From: UBA1450 sp964452355
GTDB taxonomy: Bacteria > Patescibacteriota > Microgenomatia > UBA1406 > GWC2-37-13
Direction of reading: 5' to 3'
DNA: 64,000 nucleotides
Assembly: GCA_964452355.1 (NCBI GenBank)
Contig: CAYVKV010000002.1
Span: 124,001-188,000 of the forward strand
A program made the translations under genes and the position numbers. Below the pieces are notes generated by a model. The model worked only from the letters and a program-made list of their open reading frames with translations, was not told the origin of the DNA and ran no database searches. How positions within the stretch are numbered: position 1 is the first letter of the stretch; every line of letters begins with the position of its first letter. Of the stretch, positions 61,910 through 64,000 are shown piece by piece.

Positions 61910-62725
61910 TTACTTAGTATAAAATGTTCCCCGTGTATACGCACCAACCATCCGATACTTGTGCGTAACGTGTTTTAATATGTCTTCGAATGTCTCTTTG
62001 CTTCCTTCTGGAATCTCCACATCAATCCAAAATTGATACTCCCAGTCTGAGCCGGGTACCGGTCGAGATTCAATACGAGTCAAATTACCCTGTGCCTCAG
62101 CAATTTTCTGCAACACGTTTACCAAACTTCCCGGTTCATGCGTTACCGTAAAAATGACGGTTAATTTATTTGCATGTGATACTCGCGTATTTTGAGCGCT
62201 TGTTACAAAAACCCATCGCGTCATATTATTTTCATGATTTGCGATATTTTTTTGGATAATTTTGAGTCCGGATTTGACCGACTGTGAACTTGCAATTGCC
62301 GCAATTCTTTTGTCATTTTTCTTTGCAATCAACTCAACCGCAGCCGTCGTACTTTCAATTGGGCGCATGATGAATGAATGTTTTTGGATAAATTCTGTAC
62401 ATTGTGCAAGTGCTTGCGGGTGGGAATATACTTCTTTCACATCCTGAGTATTGGTCCCCATGAGTCCAATCAGGTGAAGGCGAATACTCATGGTTGCCTC
62501 ACCAATAATGAAAAGATTGTTATTAAAAATCATGTCAACATTGGTATGAACCGAGCTGCTTGATGAATTTTCAATACCAAGAATGCCAACGGCCGCGTTG
62601 TCTTCCAAAACGTTTTCTATCACTTTCTCAAAACTCGCAACAGAAATAAGCTTCTGATCTGAAAATTCGTTTTTTGCCAAAATCTCACTGTATGATCCAG
62701 AAGGACCAAGATAATAAATATTCAT
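61910..62725 (-). CDS. pheA: prephenate dehydratase
   Basis: 271 residues, monofunctional form. The catalytic Thr lies in NNMTRWVFVTS; the C-terminal ACT domain has HEPGSLVNVLQKIAEAQGNL and the ESRP phenylalanine-binding motif (RIESRPVPG). Gives phenylpyruvate. It is likely feedback-inhibited by Phe. The ATG overlaps the prephenate dehydrogenase stop. Confidence 0.94.
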   Translation of the reverse strand: MNIYYLGPSGSYSEILAKNEFSDQKLISVASFEKVIENVLEDNAAVGILGIENSSSSSVHTNVDMIFNNNLFIIGEATMSIRLHLIGLMGTNTQDVKEVYSHPQALAQCTEFIQKHSFIMRPIESTTAAVELIAKKNDKRIAAIASSQSVKSGLKIIQKNIANHENNMTRWVFVTSAQNTRVSHANKLTVIFTVTHEPGSLVNVLQKIAEAQGNLTRIESRPVPGSDWEYQFWIDVEIPEGSKETFEDILKHVTHKYRMVGAYTRGTFYTK

Positions 62726-63462
62726 GATTTCAAGTGATTTGTAACTGACTTATATGCTTTGCTGAATTTTTTAAACTCATCTTGAGCATAGGGGTTGTAT
62801 TTATACATATCTTCAAAAAGCTCCATTGAATCATTATTCAAAACATCCATCATGTCAAACATTTTCGAGGCAGATTCTGTATCGATCTCACTTCTTTTGA
62901 TGTCAAGTCGATGAAGGATGCCTCCGAGTAAGTGGGACAAAAATTGAAATTGTGCCGCCTTTCGATCGTGTTCTTCAGGCGTCATCTCGACAACTTTACA
63001 TACCGCTCTAAATGCTTCTCGGATAGAGTCATATCTCCTTTTTTCGATTCGCTCAGGATGCATGACAATCGTGAGCTTCGATAAATCATGCGCCACCTTT
63101 TCATATGACGATGACCCAAACATCGGATGAGAAGAAATGATGGAAGTATCAACTGGCAAAAATTTCCTCATCCATCTCGCGGGAAAAACATTCACCGAGC
63201 ATACATCCATAACAATCGAACCCTCTCGGATGTGACCTGCAATTTTTTGTACTATTTCCTGCATTGATCGGATCGGAACGGCAGGAATGATGAGATCAGA
63301 CGATACAACTTGTTCAAATGGTAATACGCGCTTATCCCAATGACTTCGTGATGAAATACGAATTTCTGCATCAGGGAATACAACAGGGAGGACCTGATCT
63401 GCAAAAAATGACCCAAACCTCCCATATCCGATCACGCCAATTGATGAAATAGTATTATTCAT
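62722..63462 (-). CDS. tyrA: prephenate dehydrogenase
   Basis: 246 residues from ATG 63462; a TTG 12 nt upstream is an alternative start. Rossmann loop IGVIGYGRFGSFFADQV, catalytic His in IISSHPMFGSSSYE, and a helical C-terminal domain with HDRKAAQFQFLSHLLGG. NAD(P)-dependent decarboxylation of prephenate to 4-hydroxyphenylpyruvate for Tyr. Overlaps the chorismate mutase gene end. Cyclohexadienyl (arogenate) activity is possible. Confidence 0.88.
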   Translation of the reverse strand: MNNTISSIGVIGYGRFGSFFADQVLPVVFPDAEIRISSRSHWDKRVLPFEQVVSSDLIIPAVPIRSMQEIVQKIAGHIREGSIVMDVCSVNVFPARWMRKFLPVDTSIISSHPMFGSSSYEKVAHDLSKLTIVMHPERIEKRRYDSIREAFRAVCKVVEMTPEEHDRKAAQFQFLSHLLGGILHRLDIKRSEIDTESASKMFDMMDVLNNDSMELFEDMYKYNPYAQDEFKKFSKAYKSVTNHLKS

Positions 63463-63724
63463 GACCCTTCTCAATTTCCAACGATTGTTTATGAATACTA
63501 TTCCAAATGTGCTTGATCATCTCCATAGGTAAACCATGTTGCTTTCCAAACTCTATCCGATCATGCAAAACTGCCTGCCATCTATTATCGTCAAATGGTG
63601 CAATGTCTTTACCTTTTTTGATTATCCCAATCTTTTTTACATGACTCATTCTTTGTGCAAGCAGGTCAATAATTGCATGATCAACTGAGTCGATCTGCTC
63701 TCTGTGTTTTTTCAAATCGTCCAT
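63455..63724 (-). CDS. chorismate mutase (AroQ type)
   Basis: 89 residues, all helical: LKKHREQIDSVDHAIIDLLAQRM, KKIGIIKKGKDIAPFDDNRW, ending IWNSIHKQSLEIEKGH. The Arg, Lys, Asp and Gln/Glu pocket pattern of AroQ is present. A free-standing version of the domain that is often fused to PheA or TyrA. Converts chorismate to prephenate for the two next genes. Confidence 0.92.
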   Translation of the reverse strand: MDDLKKHREQIDSVDHAIIDLLAQRMSHVKKIGIIKKGKDIAPFDDNRWQAVLHDRIEFGKQHGLPMEMIKHIWNSIHKQSLEIEKGHE

Positions 63725-63763
63725 ATAGTGTTTATATTAATAAAAATACCCCTCTGTTTATTA

Positions 63764-64000
63764 CTATAATGTAATACGTCCTTTGACATCTGATGGATCT
63801 GGCTCTCCGGGTGACGTAAGATCTCGAAAGGTAGACAGAACAGATACCAGCTCACTGAGCTCTTTAACGGTGATATGTTGATCCGTATCAGTCTTTGAGG
63901 TGCCAACTTCAATAAGCACCCCATCATAAAGATAATCATCTTCATTCGTCTTCATGCGCATTGCCTCGATGACCGCACCGACGATATGTGATCGTAACTT
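63764..64000 (-). CDS. 3' end of a gene cut by the window edge, possibly DAHP synthase
   Basis: Open to the edge for 78 codons and ending TAG at 63764. The visible part includes YDGVLIEVGTSKTDTDQHIT followed by VKELSELV, which resembles the C-terminal strand-loop of type I DAHP synthases (DGLMIEV...SD..Q.LT..EF). The operon otherwise holds every shikimate gene except DAHP synthase, so that identity is attractive, but it rests on a weak match and position. Confidence 0.4.
   Translation of the reverse strand, partial: KLRSHIVGAVIEAMRMKTNEDDYLYDGVLIEVGTSKTDTDQHITVKELSELVSVLSTFRDLTSPGEPDPSDVKGRITL

Noticed and set aside
63712..63945. Minus-strand frame of 77 codons near the window end
   Set aside because: It overlaps in another frame the better open fragment that reaches the edge and ends at 63764, and its sequence is low-complexity and unlike any protein.
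1..64000. Recoded UGA (glycine) as in Gracilibacteria/Absconditabacteria
   Set aside because: Many conserved genes end naturally at TGA (for example the ABC ATPase with its ATGA overlap) and none needs TGA as a sense codon.
1..64000. CRISPR arrays, insertion sequences, prophage or integrase genes
   Set aside because: No regularly spaced direct repeats, transposase or integrase motifs were seen. The only repeats are the palindromes and the adhesin duplication.

Overview
The window looks like a chromosomal segment of a low-GC bacterium of the candidate phyla radiation (Patescibacteria). The reasons are small tightly packed genes, an AlaRS that stops after its editing domain, a lysyl-tRNA synthetase fused to an HD domain, short membrane-anchored proteins of types common in those genomes, and many genes whose -10 box ends only 5-8 nt before the ATG (predicted leaderless mRNAs). 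TGA acts as a normal stop, so the recoded Gracilibacteria/Absconditabacteria code does not apply. The lineage call is an inference.

Layout. 0-6 kb: a stand-alone 5'-3' exonuclease, a MazG-like protein, glmS, a family 2 glycosyltransferase and a two-gene ABC exporter. 6-12 kb (minus): LOG-family protein, secA, two small exported or anchored proteins, NAD(P)HX dehydratase. 11.7-15 kb: alaS, a tRNA-binding OB-fold protein, and a DsbA-like protein whose two halves are in swapped order. 15-21 kb: class IV aminotransferase, inactive rhomboid-like protein, two EamA transporters, TspO and small genes. 21.4-26.8 kb: a 1801-residue secreted surface protein with a perfect 396-bp tandem duplication. 27-30.5 kb: DedA and another membrane protein, a candidate structured RNA, a tiny membrane peptide gene and tRNA-Glu. 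30.5-33.7 kb: greA, lysS-HD and a GNAT acetyltransferase. 33.8-40.8 kb: an amidinotransferase-fold gene, then a purine salvage group (adenosine deaminase-like, CBS-less IMPDH, GMP synthase, GMP-reductase-like, phosphoribosyltransferase, RdgB). 40.8-43.6 kb: a membrane protein, serS and an aquaporin.

43.6-64 kb is one long minus-strand block carrying two amino-acid pathways. The upstream half is shikimate plus Phe/Tyr: a partial gene at the window edge, chorismate mutase, prephenate dehydrogenase, prephenate dehydratase, aroB, aroA, aroK, aroE, aroD, aroC. The downstream half is Ile/Val/Leu: ilvE, ilvB, ilvN, leuA, ilvA, ilvD, ridA, ilvC, leuC, leuD, leuB. Between them lies a promoter, a 15-codon leader peptide with six consecutive branched-chain residues (ILVLLI), a mutually exclusive antiterminator and an intrinsic terminator: a textbook-type ribosome-mediated attenuator. 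The first gene behind it, ilvE, carries an in-frame TAA. Long intergenic palindromes with co-varying arms sit 18-31 nt before several start codons (ilvB, ilvD, ilvC, aroC and the tRNA-binding gene at 13.6 kb).

The best candidates for new biology are the attenuator, the permuted DsbA, the leaderless architecture with back-to-back promoters sharing one palindromic -10, the palindrome family, the LysRS-HD fusion and the unassigned RNA at 28.5 kb.
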